12,093 bases of DNA from Rhodospirillaceae bacterium (lineage in GTDB: Bacteria > Pseudomonadota > Alphaproteobacteria > JABSOH01). The DNA lies in assembly GCA_020629355.1 (NCBI GenBank), contig JAHDDM010000001.1, positions 1-12,093 on the forward strand. The letters run 5' to 3'. The position numbers and the translations under genes were made by a program. Shown piece after piece: positions 1 to 10,727 of the stretch. The stretch's first letter is position 1. Each line of letters starts with the position of its first letter. A model generated the notes under the pieces. The model made no database searches. It saw only the letters and a program-made list of their open reading frames with translations, and was not told the DNA's origin.

Positions 1-66
<66 letters not shown>

Positions 67-94
67 TTTAAGGTTGCGTAAGTCATTGAAAAAA

Positions 95-3306
<3,212 letters not shown>

Positions 3307-4980
3307 CTATGCTCCTGCAAGCAGAGCATCTGCCGCCGCGCGTGCGGCAGGCGTAATCGTCTCCCCTGCCAGCATCCGCGCAATCTCCTCACGGCGGGCA
3401 TCATCGTGCAATACAGTAACCTGAGTACATATTGCGCCCTCAAGCTCTTGTTTGCGCACCATAAAATGCTGACCAGCACAGGCCGCCATTTGCGGTGAAT
3501 GAGTCACCGCCAGCACTTGACGGCTGTTGGCAAGACTTTTCATCCGCGCGCCAAGCAATGCCGCCGTTTCACCACCCATACCCGCATCAATCTCGTCAAA
3601 AACCAACGGTAGGCCAGACATATCCGTTGCGTGTTCCACCTCGCCAAGACAAAGCGCAATCGCCAGCAAAACCCGCGTCATCTCGCCACCAGAAGCAATT
3701 TTCAATACAGGCCGCCAATCACCATCGGGCTGGGTACGCATGACAATTTGCACCCGCTCCAAACCCGTTGCAGAAGGCTGCTCTAGCGCAATAAGTTCCA
3801 CTCGTATCGCCGCATTGGGCATATTCAACGCTGCAAATTCTTTGCTCACCGCCGCTGCAAACTGCGCGGATGCTTGCGCTCGTGTCTTGCTCAGACCAGT
3901 ATGCACCTCGTCCAAAGCTCGGCGGGTATCATCGACGACACCCCCCAAACGTTGCTCCTGCCGCGCCAATTCCTCAATCTCCTCAGCCTGAGCCGCCAAG
4001 GAATCCAGTACCTCGTGTAACTGCTCTGGCGTGGTTTGATGCTTGCGCGCCAGTTCACTAATACGAAACAGTCTCGCCTCAATGTCCTCAAGACTCGCCT
4101 CGCCGTCATGGTGCTGATTCAACAGAGACGAAATACTACGCTCAGCCTCAACAATTTCAATCCGCGCCCGCTCCAGCCCGTCAATGATCTCGGCAATCTC
4201 TTCGTCTTCATCATCAGACAAGGCCAACTGAACCTGATCAATATCTCGCGCCAAACCCTGATTTCTCCTGCCGCCCAAAAGCTCTGAAGCATTCTTGAGC
4301 TGTTCCATCCGCGCCACGACTTCTCGAATTTCACGGCGTTGATCCTGTAGGTCTTCGATCTCGCCAGAACGCAAGTCCAGCTCTTTTAATTCCGATAAAG
4401 TATGCTCAATATAACTTGCCTGTTCTTGCAATAGGCGATGCCGCGCAACCACCTCGTGTAATTCCTCTACCGCCTGCTGCCAAGCGCGATAACAGCTGCG
4501 TGAAAGTGCAACATCTATTCCTAGCCCAGCATAATCATCCAAAAGCTGACGCTGGTAATCACTCTCCGCCAGACGATGGGCGGCAAACTGTCCATACATC
4601 TCGGCAAAACACACCGCCAGACCCGCCAGACCCTTCAGACTGATCGGGGTATCGTTAATATAAACACCCGAAGATGTCCCCAAAACACGGCGGATAATCA
4701 TGTCCTCGCCGTCTTCAAGAACAATGCCCATCTCTGCCAGCTTGCCATACAGAACATGACCCATAGGCATTTTCCAAACACCCGAAATAACCGCCTGATT
4801 GCATGTTCCGCTCAGCATCGAACGATCAAAACGCGCCCCAAGCAACAAGGCCAGCGCATACAAAACCAAAGACTTCCCTGCCCCGCTTTCACCACTCAGG
4901 ATATTCAGACCCGCGCCAAAAGTCATATCAAGCTTTTTCAGCAATAACAGGTTTTGAATATGCAGCGTCTGTAGAATCAT
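3307..4980 (-). CDS. recN: DNA repair protein RecN
   Basis: SMC-like ATPase of double-strand break repair, acting with RecA on the nucleoid. The start at 4980 gives 557 residues (E. coli has about 553) and a typical RecN opening, MILQTLHIQNLLLLKKLDM. Walker A GESGAGKS is at 30-37. A long Glu/Leu/Arg-rich coiled coil occupies roughly 170-370, including the family segment ARKHQTTPEQL (311-321). The ABC signature SGGE is at 430-433, Walker B LVFDEID at 459-465, and THSPQMAA at 493-500. An in-frame ATG at 5007 would add nine residues and overlap bamD by 23 nt. I prefer 4980 because homologues begin there, though neither start has a strong ribosome site. The gene begins 4 nt after bamD and ends 3 nt before ligA. 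The usual GQHEHQ motif reads GQFAAH here. Confidence 0.95.
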   Translation of the reverse strand: MILQTLHIQNLLLLKKLDMTFGAGLNILSGESGAGKSLVLYALALLLGARFDRSMLSGTCNQAVISGVWKMPMGHVLYGKLAEMGIVLEDGEDMIIRRVLGTSSGVYINDTPISLKGLAGLAVCFAEMYGQFAAHRLAESDYQRQLLDDYAGLGIDVALSRSCYRAWQQAVEELHEVVARHRLLQEQASYIEHTLSELKELDLRSGEIEDLQDQRREIREVVARMEQLKNASELLGGRRNQGLARDIDQVQLALSDDEDEEIAEIIDGLERARIEIVEAERSISSLLNQHHDGEASLEDIEARLFRISELARKHQTTPEQLHEVLDSLAAQAEEIEELARQEQRLGGVVDDTRRALDEVHTGLSKTRAQASAQFAAAVSKEFAALNMPNAAIRVELIALEQPSATGLERVQIVMRTQPDGDWRPVLKIASGGEMTRVLLAIALCLGEVEHATDMSGLPLVFDEIDAGMGGETAALLGARMKSLANSRQVLAVTHSPQMAACAGQHFMVRKQELEGAICTQVTVLHDDARREEIARMLAGETITPAARAAADALLAGA

Positions 4981-4984
4981 CTGA

Positions 4985-5803
4985 TCAACTTGACCCGAAA
5001 ATACCATAAATCTCGTTCAGCCAGCCTTTGGACTGCGCCTTTGGGATCAACTGATTATGCACCAATAAATCATATGCCTTACTGTACCAGCTGGAATTGG
5101 GGTAGTTATGTCCCAATACCGCCGCCGCCATTTGGGCATCTTCGCGCAAACCTAAAAACAGCTGACTTTCTGCCAAGCGGAATAAAGCTTCAGGGACATG
5201 GCTGGTCGTGCCATAGTCCTGTACCACACGCCGAAAACGGTTAATCGCACCAGTATGAATATTGCGCTTCTGATAAAAACGTCCAACATCCATATGCTTG
5301 CCCGCCAGCTGATCTTGGGTCAAGTCATATTTCACCCGCGCATCACGGGCATACTCTGAATTCGGAAACTGCTCGATTAAGCGCAAGAAACGCTCTGCGG
5401 CCTGCTCGGTCAAGAATTGGTCGCGGCCTATATCCACAATCTGTTCAAAATAAGAAACAGAGGCCATATATTCCGCATAGGGTCTATCCGCACCATCAGG
5501 ATTTAGCTCGACATAACGATCAAAAGCCAATATCGCACCAGCATAGTCTAGTTTCAGATACAAAACATAGCCAGACATAAGAGCCGCGCGCATTGCCCAT
5601 TCCGAATAGGGATGCTGAATCTCCAATTCCTGAAACTGCTCCGAAGCCTTACCGTAATTGCCTTCGGCCATGGAACGTAACGCGCGATCATACAGAACCT
5701 TAATCGGCTCCTCGACAATCTCGACATATTCTGGCTCAGGTGTACTGCACCCCGCAAGGCTCAGTCCCAAACACAAGACAACAATAGGAAATATACGATT
5801 CAT
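4985..5803 (-). CDS. bamD: outer-membrane protein assembly factor BamD
   Basis: TPR lipoprotein of the BAM complex, which folds beta-barrel proteins into the outer membrane (older names ComL, YfiO). The start at 5803 gives 272 residues with a signal peptide and lipobox L16-A17-G18-C19, followed by Ser, as expected for the outer membrane. TPR-type helical pairs run from about residue 35 to 248: YDRALRSMAEGNYGKASEQF (38-57), YVLYLKLDYAGAILAFDRYV (79-98), ERFLRLIEQFPNSEYARDA (137-155) and ALFRLAESQLFLGLREDA (206-223). The frame is open up to 5983, but that stretch overlaps lpxC and would put the signal peptide far from the N terminus. ATG 5839 is a possible alternative. The gap from the lpxC stop is 58 nt, and the ribosome site is weak (GGA). 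Co-transcription with lpxC and recN is likely. Confidence 0.95.
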   Translation of the reverse strand: MNRIFPIVVLCLGLSLAGCSTPEPEYVEIVEEPIKVLYDRALRSMAEGNYGKASEQFQELEIQHPYSEWAMRAALMSGYVLYLKLDYAGAILAFDRYVELNPDGADRPYAEYMASVSYFEQIVDIGRDQFLTEQAAERFLRLIEQFPNSEYARDARVKYDLTQDQLAGKHMDVGRFYQKRNIHTGAINRFRRVVQDYGTTSHVPEALFRLAESQLFLGLREDAQMAAAVLGHNYPNSSWYSKAYDLLVHNQLIPKAQSKGWLNEIYGIFGSS

Positions 5804-5861
5804 ATGATCAGATCCAAACAGTGCGCTTGCACGCTTCATTTGCTGATCAATATAGAAGAAT

Positions 5862-6821
5862 CTAAAGAGTGAAGCAATCTGATTGCAGTAGCGCACTAAG
5901 CGCCTCGGCATTACCACGGTGGCTAGGCTTAAAAGCAGAAATATGTCCAAGCAAAGGCCAGCCTGCCAGATATAAATCACCAATCAAGTCCAAAGCCTTA
6001 TGGCGAACGGCCTCATCTGCACAGCGCAAACCTTCAGGGTTCAGGATTGCATCACCGTCATAAATCACGGCATTATCGCACGATGCCCCAAGACCTTTTT
6101 CGACAGACCGAAATTTAATGCGCTCCGATTCCAGACCGAAAGTACGGCTGTGCATCAATTCATCACGCAATATTTTTGGTGCCAAAGGTCTTTTCAAGGA
6201 CTGTTTGCCAATGGAAGGAATAACCGCGCTATAGTCTACCGCGACTTCTATCTGGCCAATTTTATCCTCATCTAATGGATCAAAGCGCAACCACTGTCCA
6301 TCTGCACCGTGATAGGTAAAGGATTTTGTGATCCGCAAAAATCTACGCTGGATATTTTGCTGCACCAGACCCTGTTGTATAATCCTATCGACAAAAGGTT
6401 GCGCGCTACCATCCATAATCGGCAATTCACTGCCTTCAAGATAGACCTCGGCATTATCAACACCACAGGCCGCAAATGCTGCCATGAGATGCTCGATCGT
6501 CGAAATGCTTTCATCACCAAGGCCAATAACCGTCGACAGGCCGTATGCATTCGGGGCAATATGCTCAATAGTTGCGGGAATGCATGCTCCAGACTGAGTA
6601 ACAAAAACAATACCGCTATTGGCCTGTGCTGGCTTCACCCGCATACTGACCTGCTCGCCAGAATGTACGGAAATACCCTGAAACTCTATTTCACAAGCTA
6701 AAGTACGTTGCGCCAGACCATAGGATTCGCACTCAAGAGCAACCACCCTGCCTGAAGCGCTATCCCGCACAGAACAGTGTGCTTGATCTGAATTCATCTT
6801 AACTGCCGCTATATTCAACAC
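5862..6821 (-). CDS. lpxC: UDP-3-O-acyl-N-acetylglucosamine deacetylase LpxC
   Basis: Zinc enzyme for the committed step of lipid A synthesis, in the cytoplasm. The product has 319 residues; the family is usually about 300-310. Signature parts are QRTLACEIEFQGISVHSG (38-55), STIEHLMAA (107-115) with E110 and zinc ligand H111, MDGSA (136-140), HSRTFG (224-229), and CADEAVRHKALDLIGD (267-282) with H274, K275 and D278. GHISAFKPSH (292-301) ends with catalytic H301. The start codon is GTG at 6821, preceded by AGGGTGG. This gives about 37 residues before the usual family start, mostly hydrophilic. ATG 6797 is an in-frame alternative with a weaker ribosome site. Unlike the other junctions, lpxC is separated from ftsZ by 274 nt rich in palindromes, so it may have its own promoter or regulation. 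Confidence 0.97.
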   Translation of the reverse strand: MLNIAAVKMNSDQAHCSVRDSASGRVVALECESYGLAQRTLACEIEFQGISVHSGEQVSMRVKPAQANSGIVFVTQSGACIPATIEHIAPNAYGLSTVIGLGDESISTIEHLMAAFAACGVDNAEVYLEGSELPIMDGSAQPFVDRIIQQGLVQQNIQRRFLRITKSFTYHGADGQWLRFDPLDEDKIGQIEVAVDYSAVIPSIGKQSLKRPLAPKILRDELMHSRTFGLESERIKFRSVEKGLGASCDNAVIYDGDAILNPEGLRCADEAVRHKALDLIGDLYLAGWPLLGHISAFKPSHRGNAEALSALLQSDCFTL

Positions 6822-6825
6822 TGAA

Positions 6826-6832
6826 CCACCCT
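6826..6832 (-). promoter_or_regulatory. ribosome binding site of lpxC
   Basis: AGGGTGG on the minus strand ends 4 nt before the GTG at 6821; its AGGG core is 7 nt away. It supports the GTG start over the downstream ATG at 6797, which has only weak complementarity upstream. Confidence 0.5.
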
Positions 6833-6847
6833 GCCCTTATTTTCGCC

Positions 6848-6865
6848 TCTGCCAAATATGGCAGA
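6848..6865. repeat. perfect 7-bp inverted repeat upstream of lpxC
   Basis: TCTGCCA and TGGCAGA are exact reverse complements separated by AATA. The site ends 26 nt before the lpxC GTG. There is no T run after it in either direction, so it does not look like an intrinsic terminator. It could be an operator or a small hairpin in the lpxC leader. Confidence 0.6.
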
Positions 6866-6915
6866 TACCTGAATTCTTATTTAGCGAATCGAGCAGGAAC
6901 AAGCAGTTAAAGAGA

Positions 6916-6932
6916 TGTGACAAAATGTCACA
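6916..6932. repeat. perfect 7-bp inverted repeat, operator-like
   Basis: TGTGACA and TGTCACA are exact reverse complements around AAA. The half-sites resemble CRP/FNR-type TGTGA...TCACA, but the spacing is 7 rather than the canonical 6. It lies about 95 nt upstream of the lpxC start with no T run after it. A transcription-factor site or a short RNA hairpin is possible. Confidence 0.5.
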
Positions 6933-6935
6933 CCG

Positions 6936-7059
6936 TATTTACCTATCTTTCGCGCATCTATGGTCAAAACGCTATCCTCCGCTCCTCAAATACATAAAGT
7001 ATGCTCCGGTGCTCGAATACACGTTTTAACCATATCTGCATCGAAATCTTAGGTAAATA
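6936..7059. repeat. 124-bp imperfect inverted repeat between ftsZ and lpxC
   Basis: The outer arms are perfect: tatttaccta (6936-6945) against taggtaaata (7050-7059). Inside, tttcg (6948-6952) pairs with cgaaa (7042-7046), gca (6954-6956) with tgc (7037-7039), and tatggtcaaaacg (6959-6971) with cgttttaaccata (7022-7034). The single mismatch in the last stem is C/A on the plus strand but G-U in the minus-strand RNA, the direction in which the operon is read. The 50-nt centre holds two diverged copies of a 22-nt unit (6973-6994 and 7000-7021, 18 of 22 identical) around a small ATAC/GTAT stem. It may be a dispersed palindromic element or an RNA structure. Confidence 0.75.
6953..6975. repeat. 23-bp direct repeat, copy 1 (left arm of the inverted repeat)
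   Basis: Identical over 23 nt to 7074-7096, starting cgcatctatgg and ending aaaacgctat. This copy forms part of the left arm of the 6936-7059 inverted repeat. Confidence 0.9.
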
Positions 7060-7073
7060 ACAACGCCTTCCTT

Positions 7074-7096
7074 CGCATCTATGGTCAAAACGCTAT
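7074..7096. repeat. 23-bp direct repeat, copy 2, abutting the ftsZ stop
   Basis: Exact copy of 6953-6975, 121 nt away. Its last base is shared with the ftsZ stop codon (7096-7098), so it is the first thing transcribed after ftsZ. It can pair with 7022-7034 in the same way as copy 1. Confidence 0.9.
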
Positions 7097-8457
7097 TAAC
7101 GCTTCAGGAAAGACGGAGTTGTGTCTTCTGGTTGCGCTGGTTCAGGCTTGGTATGACCTTGATCACCCATATAATTACGCCGGCGCAATTCAGATAAAGG
7201 CGACTGTGCCGAAAGAGACAGCTCGGACTCTTGTTCAGCAGGCGCAACGCTACCAAACCTTGGCTTGGATTGCAAAGGTGGTATAACAGAATCATCCTGT
7301 GGATGCGCAAACAAACCATCATCCAGTTCTTTCTTCGCCTCGGGTTCTGGCTCTGCTTCTGCTTCGTCTTCAGGGTAGCCTGGCGCGACATAAACAGGTG
7401 TTTCCACTACGGACTGCCGCGCTGTTTCAACAGCAGGAGCAGGAGCAGATACTGGTGCTGGTTCTGCAACGGGCTGTATAGGCTTTGGCCCTGCTTCTGC
7501 ATCCACGCCTGTCGCAATCACCGAAATACGGATATTGTCGCCCAACTCCTCGTTGAGGGTAAGACCGAAAATCACCAAGGCATCATCAGAAACCTCTTCG
7601 GTGACGCAATTCACAGCCTCGTTGGTTTCCACCAAGGTCACATCATTACCAGAGGTAATATTGATCAAGACACTGCTTGCACCGCGTAGGCTAATATCTT
7701 CAAGCAGAGGATTATTGATGGCCTTCGTCGCGGCTTCTTTGGCGCGATTTTCACCCGAAGCCTCGCCTGTACCCATCACCGCCTTGCCCATTTCTTTCAT
7801 CACAGTTTTAATGTCATTGAAATCAAGGTTGATTTTACCTTCCTGAACAATCAGGTCCGTGACACCACGAACCCCCGAAAGCAACACATCATCAGCATGA
7901 CTGAAAGCATCGGTTAGAGTTGTCGGACCGTTGGTCAAACGGAAGAGATTTTCGTTCGGAATCACAATCAGAGTATCGACAAACTGTTGCAACTCGTTAA
8001 TGCCCGTCTCGGCGATTTCCTCGCGGCGTTTACGCTCGAACTTGAAAGGTTTCGTGACCACACCTACGGTCAAAATTCCCATTTCACGGGACAGGCGCGC
8101 AATCACCGGAGCCGATCCAGTGCCTGTGCCCCCTCCCATTCCAGCAGTTATAAACACCATATGAGCGTTTTTGAGTACAGTTTGAATCTTTTGCTCTGAT
8201 TCCAATGCCGCTGCACGTCCAACATCTGGGTTTGAACCCGCGCCCAATCCTTCGGTTGCATCAACACCCAACTGGATTTTTGTTGTCGCCATAGACTTGC
8301 CTAGGGACTGCGTATCCGTATTCATCGCAACAAACTGCACACCGGGCAGTTTTTTCTCGATCATATTATTGATCGCGTTGCAACCAGCACCCCCCGCGCC
8401 GATCACAACGATTCGGGCTTGAAGCTTTTCTATTTCTGCGGGTGTAATATCTAGCAT
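7096..8457 (-). CDS. ftsZ: cell division protein FtsZ
   Basis: Tubulin-like GTPase that forms the cytokinetic Z-ring under the inner membrane. The product has 453 residues. The nucleotide-binding start IGAGGAGCNAINNMI is at 19-33, and the tubulin signature GGGTGTG is at 108-114. The T7 synergy loop has N210, D212 and D215 (NLDFND). The globular core ends near 319. A linker of about 125 residues rich in Pro, Glu and Ala follows, with the conserved C-terminal peptide PSFLKR at the very end for FtsA or other anchors. There is no variable tail after it. The ATG at 8457 has AAGGA 6 nt upstream. It is flanked by the two largest gaps in the window (173 nt before, 274 nt after), which suggests that its expression is controlled separately from its neighbours. 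Confidence 0.98.
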   Translation of the reverse strand: MLDITPAEIEKLQARIVVIGAGGAGCNAINNMIEKKLPGVQFVAMNTDTQSLGKSMATTKIQLGVDATEGLGAGSNPDVGRAAALESEQKIQTVLKNAHMVFITAGMGGGTGTGSAPVIARLSREMGILTVGVVTKPFKFERKRREEIAETGINELQQFVDTLIVIPNENLFRLTNGPTTLTDAFSHADDVLLSGVRGVTDLIVQEGKINLDFNDIKTVMKEMGKAVMGTGEASGENRAKEAATKAINNPLLEDISLRGASSVLINITSGNDVTLVETNEAVNCVTEEVSDDALVIFGLTLNEELGDNIRISVIATGVDAEAGPKPIQPVAEPAPVSAPAPAVETARQSVVETPVYVAPGYPEDEAEAEPEPEAKKELDDGLFAHPQDDSVIPPLQSKPRFGSVAPAEQESELSLSAQSPLSELRRRNYMGDQGHTKPEPAQPEDTTPSFLKR

Positions 8458-8630
8458 GATAAATCCTTGTACATAAAGTATTTATTGAAAATAATATTCA
8501 AAACAACAGTCTTGAAATTACCTCTTTTGTCATAGCAAGAAAAGCCACAAAAATAAACCGTTAAACGGAACTAAAAACACACTCCCTAGAAAGAATTTAA
8601 CAAAATACTATAATATCAATAGATTAAAAC
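8458..8630 (-). other. AT-rich ftsA-ftsZ intergenic region, possible ftsZ promoter
   Basis: This 173-nt gap is clearly richer in A and T than the flanking genes and has no open frame worth calling. On the minus strand it holds promoter-like words (TATAGT and TTGATA close to the ftsA end) but no well-spaced -35/-10 pair that I can defend. A short palindrome CCGTTAAACGG is at 8558-8568. A sequence resembling a CtrA half-site pair (TTAA, 7 nt, TAAA) starts at 8561, with one mismatch in the second half. A dedicated ftsZ promoter here is an inference from gap size and composition. Confidence 0.35.
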
Positions 8631-9821
8631 CTAAGAAAAGACGCTCTTTAACCATTGCCAAATTCCACCAGCAGATTTGTCGCCAATCCTGGCAACTTTG
8701 GCGAATTCTGGCTCGCCGAAATTATCGCCGTCCATATACATCCACATCCCAAGGCAAGCCATAAAGGCATTGTCACCATCAGAACGATCCCAACCGCGCG
8801 CAATCGTCGTTGAAACTTTCAACAGCTGCTGAGATACCCGCAATAAATCGCCAAGACTACGCCCGCCGCCTGTCAAGACTATCTTGTGGCGATAGCTAGG
8901 GGTTATTTCAGGCCAGAGGCTATTTGCCATTTCTCCGCGCGCGGCCTGAAGAATGATACTCAGCTTCAAACGCAAAATATTGACAAAACGCGGGACATCA
9001 ACAGAACCCTTGGTTTTATTATCGCTGTACAGATAGGTAATCGCATTTCCGCGTGCTGCCATGCCCTTGGACATGATCAGCTTATCTGCAGCATCCCCTG
9101 AACAACGGAGCTGTCGCACAAGCTCTATACCAAGCAGATCCATACCATTCGGAGTATATCCAAAATGTACCGGAAGGCCGTTCTCAAAAATGCTCACACC
9201 TGTTGTATTTGCGCCAAGATCAAAAACCGTGCAGGTTGTTTCGTTGGTTTCGCGCACTGCGGCCAGACCGTGCGCAAGGCCGTCATAGATAAAATGTTGA
9301 ATTTTCACACCTGCCGCTTGCAGAAAATAAGCATAAGATTGTAATTCACTGCGACGCACAGCAATCAGCATGACGTAAAAAGACAGCACCTCGCCCCGTT
9401 GTCCTACGGGGTCTTGGATCAGCTCGCCGCCATCAAAACGAAAGCCAATGGGGATACGGTGCAAAGGAACGTAGTCGTCTGGACAGTCCAAGTCGATATT
9501 TCTCTTGAGATACAGAACGTCCGACTTTGCAATAGCTTTGCCCTCGGTACGCACCGATAGACTACACATATCGGTAATCGCCTCATTGTCCTTGACCGCA
9601 ACACAACAAGGCGGAAGATTAGAGGTATCAAGTTCTGAGCGCAATTCCTCTGCTATCTGTTTGAATTCAGATTTCAAACTCTCCCCGTTCAGAAAGCCCT
9701 CCTTACCACGTCCAGTAACGTTACGTTTATACACAATGGTATCAGAGAGCTCATCCTCTTCGTAAAGCGGGATCAATATCCGAGCGCTATTCGCACCAAT
9801 ATCAATATATCCGATGGTCAT
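8631..9821 (-). CDS. ftsA: cell division protein FtsA (divergent)
   Basis: Actin-like ATPase that tethers FtsZ filaments to the inner membrane and recruits later divisome proteins. The product has 396 residues, about usual or slightly short. Phosphate-1 loop DIGANSARI is at 7-15, the 1C (SHS2) subdomain at about 80-160, phosphate-2 loop DLGANTTGVS at 201-210, and the adenosine motif LTGGG at 316-320. The C-terminal amphipathic helix GGIWQWLKSVFS (385-396) is the expected membrane-targeting tail. Identity rests on these motifs plus its place between ftsQ and ftsZ. The phosphate loops depart from common forms such as DIGTxK and DIGGGT, so nucleotide handling may differ. The ATG is 3 nt after the ftsQ stop, with AAGGA 6 nt upstream. 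Translation is probably coupled to ftsQ. Confidence 0.95.
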   Translation of the reverse strand: MTIGYIDIGANSARILIPLYEEDELSDTIVYKRNVTGRGKEGFLNGESLKSEFKQIAEELRSELDTSNLPPCCVAVKDNEAITDMCSLSVRTEGKAIAKSDVLYLKRNIDLDCPDDYVPLHRIPIGFRFDGGELIQDPVGQRGEVLSFYVMLIAVRRSELQSYAYFLQAAGVKIQHFIYDGLAHGLAAVRETNETTCTVFDLGANTTGVSIFENGLPVHFGYTPNGMDLLGIELVRQLRCSGDAADKLIMSKGMAARGNAITYLYSDNKTKGSVDVPRFVNILRLKLSIILQAARGEMANSLWPEITPSYRHKIVLTGGGRSLGDLLRVSQQLLKVSTTIARGWDRSDGDNAFMACLGMWMYMDGDNFGEPEFAKVARIGDKSAGGIWQWLKSVFS

Positions 9822-9824
9822 TCT

Positions 9825-10727
9825 TCATCCTTTCTTCAAAAGATCAACCCGCACCTTCGGCCATGCACGGAGGTCATAACCGCGCACAGCCCGTGCAGAA
9901 AGCTGGTAGTGTTGTTCTAGTTTGACTAGCCTTTCCAGCGGAGGGGTCAACTCTAGCGTATTCTTACCATGAATGTAAACGTAGTACAAAGCGAGAGAAG
10001 ATGGACGTTGATAGTGTAACTTCCAACCAGAGTAGCGCATTCTCTCGGCACTGACCATAGACTCAAATGCTTGAGGCACTTGCCTACGAGCCGCAAGAAG
10101 CTCAGGCAAGAAAAGTTCCGCATCATTACCAGTTAAAACTAAAAGATTGGCAAACTCTTGTGCCTGCTCTTTCTTGATGCGGACAAAAGCCTCACCCGCT
10201 TCATTGATCAACCAATATTGCTTTTGTGTATTAACATAAAGCGCACGAGGTTCGTGTTCCTGAACATGCACCGCAATCTGTCCAGTGTGCAATCGGGATA
10301 TGCGCGCGCCAGAAACCCACGGATGCTGTTGCAATCCTGCCTCAAGCCCATTCAAGTCGACATCCATTACCGTAAGGGTCTTGTCAATACTCAACTGGCG
10401 CATTAAAAGCTCTGTTAAATAATGCAAAAGTTCCTGATAATCTGCATACTTGATACCAGAAACAACAAGATTATCGGCACTAACCTGTGGGTAGAGCTGA
10501 TTTTGCATCCCCTGCACCATCTGTTCAGGCAAAACAAGTATCTGATTGCCAGCCCAATAGGCAGCAGTGCGCAAATAGTTAAAAGTAAGACCAAGAATCA
10601 CAAGCCCCGCCAAAGCCAATGCAAGCCAACGCGCCCAAGGTTCTTTAACAGCATCCAAAAGCGTCCGGCCTAGAGTGGGCGGCGGTAAGGTGTGGTGTAT
10701 TTTTCTTGTCTGCTGTGTTTCAGTCAT
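9825..10727 (-). CDS. ftsQ: cell division protein FtsQ
   Basis: Bitopic inner-membrane protein that links early and late divisome proteins through a periplasmic POTRA domain. The start at 10727 gives 300 residues. There is a short cytoplasmic N terminus, one membrane segment at about 31-52 (WLALALAGLVILGLTF), and POTRA at about 85-159. The FtsQ/DivIB pattern is L132-QQHPWV-(A141) with E157 and P160. The beta domain has LINEAGEAF (173-181), RLVKLE (266-271) and a YDLRAWPKVRV end (284-294). The start overlaps the ddl stop by 8 nt. The frame is open back to a TTG at 10778, but that would add 17 residues inside ddl. The ribosome site is weak, so coupling to ddl translation is likely. Confidence 0.95.
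   Translation of the reverse strand: MTETQQTRKIHHTLPPPTLGRTLLDAVKEPWARWLALALAGLVILGLTFNYLRTAAYWAGNQILVLPEQMVQGMQNQLYPQVSADNLVVSGIKYADYQELLHYLTELLMRQLSIDKTLTVMDVDLNGLEAGLQQHPWVSGARISRLHTGQIAVHVQEHEPRALYVNTQKQYWLINEAGEAFVRIKKEQAQEFANLLVLTGNDAELFLPELLAARRQVPQAFESMVSAERMRYSGWKLHYQRPSSLALYYVYIHGKNTLELTPPLERLVKLEQHYQLSARAVRGYDLRAWPKVRVDLLKKG

Noticed and set aside
4981..5007. Upstream ATG of recN at 5007
   Set aside because: Adds nine residues not typical of RecN and overlaps bamD by 23 nt. It cannot be fully excluded.
6916..6932. Intrinsic terminator after ftsZ
   Set aside because: The stem is only 7 bp, and it is not followed by a T run in the direction of transcription.
6960..7052. 30-codon plus-strand open frame starting ATGGTCAAAACG within the inverted repeat
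   Set aside because: No ribosome site, made entirely of repeat sequence, and the same MVKTL start recurs at 7081 in copy 2, so it is most likely a by-product of the repeat.
6936..7096. CRISPR array
   Set aside because: Only two identical repeats, one inverted relative copy, and no regular spacers or cas genes nearby.
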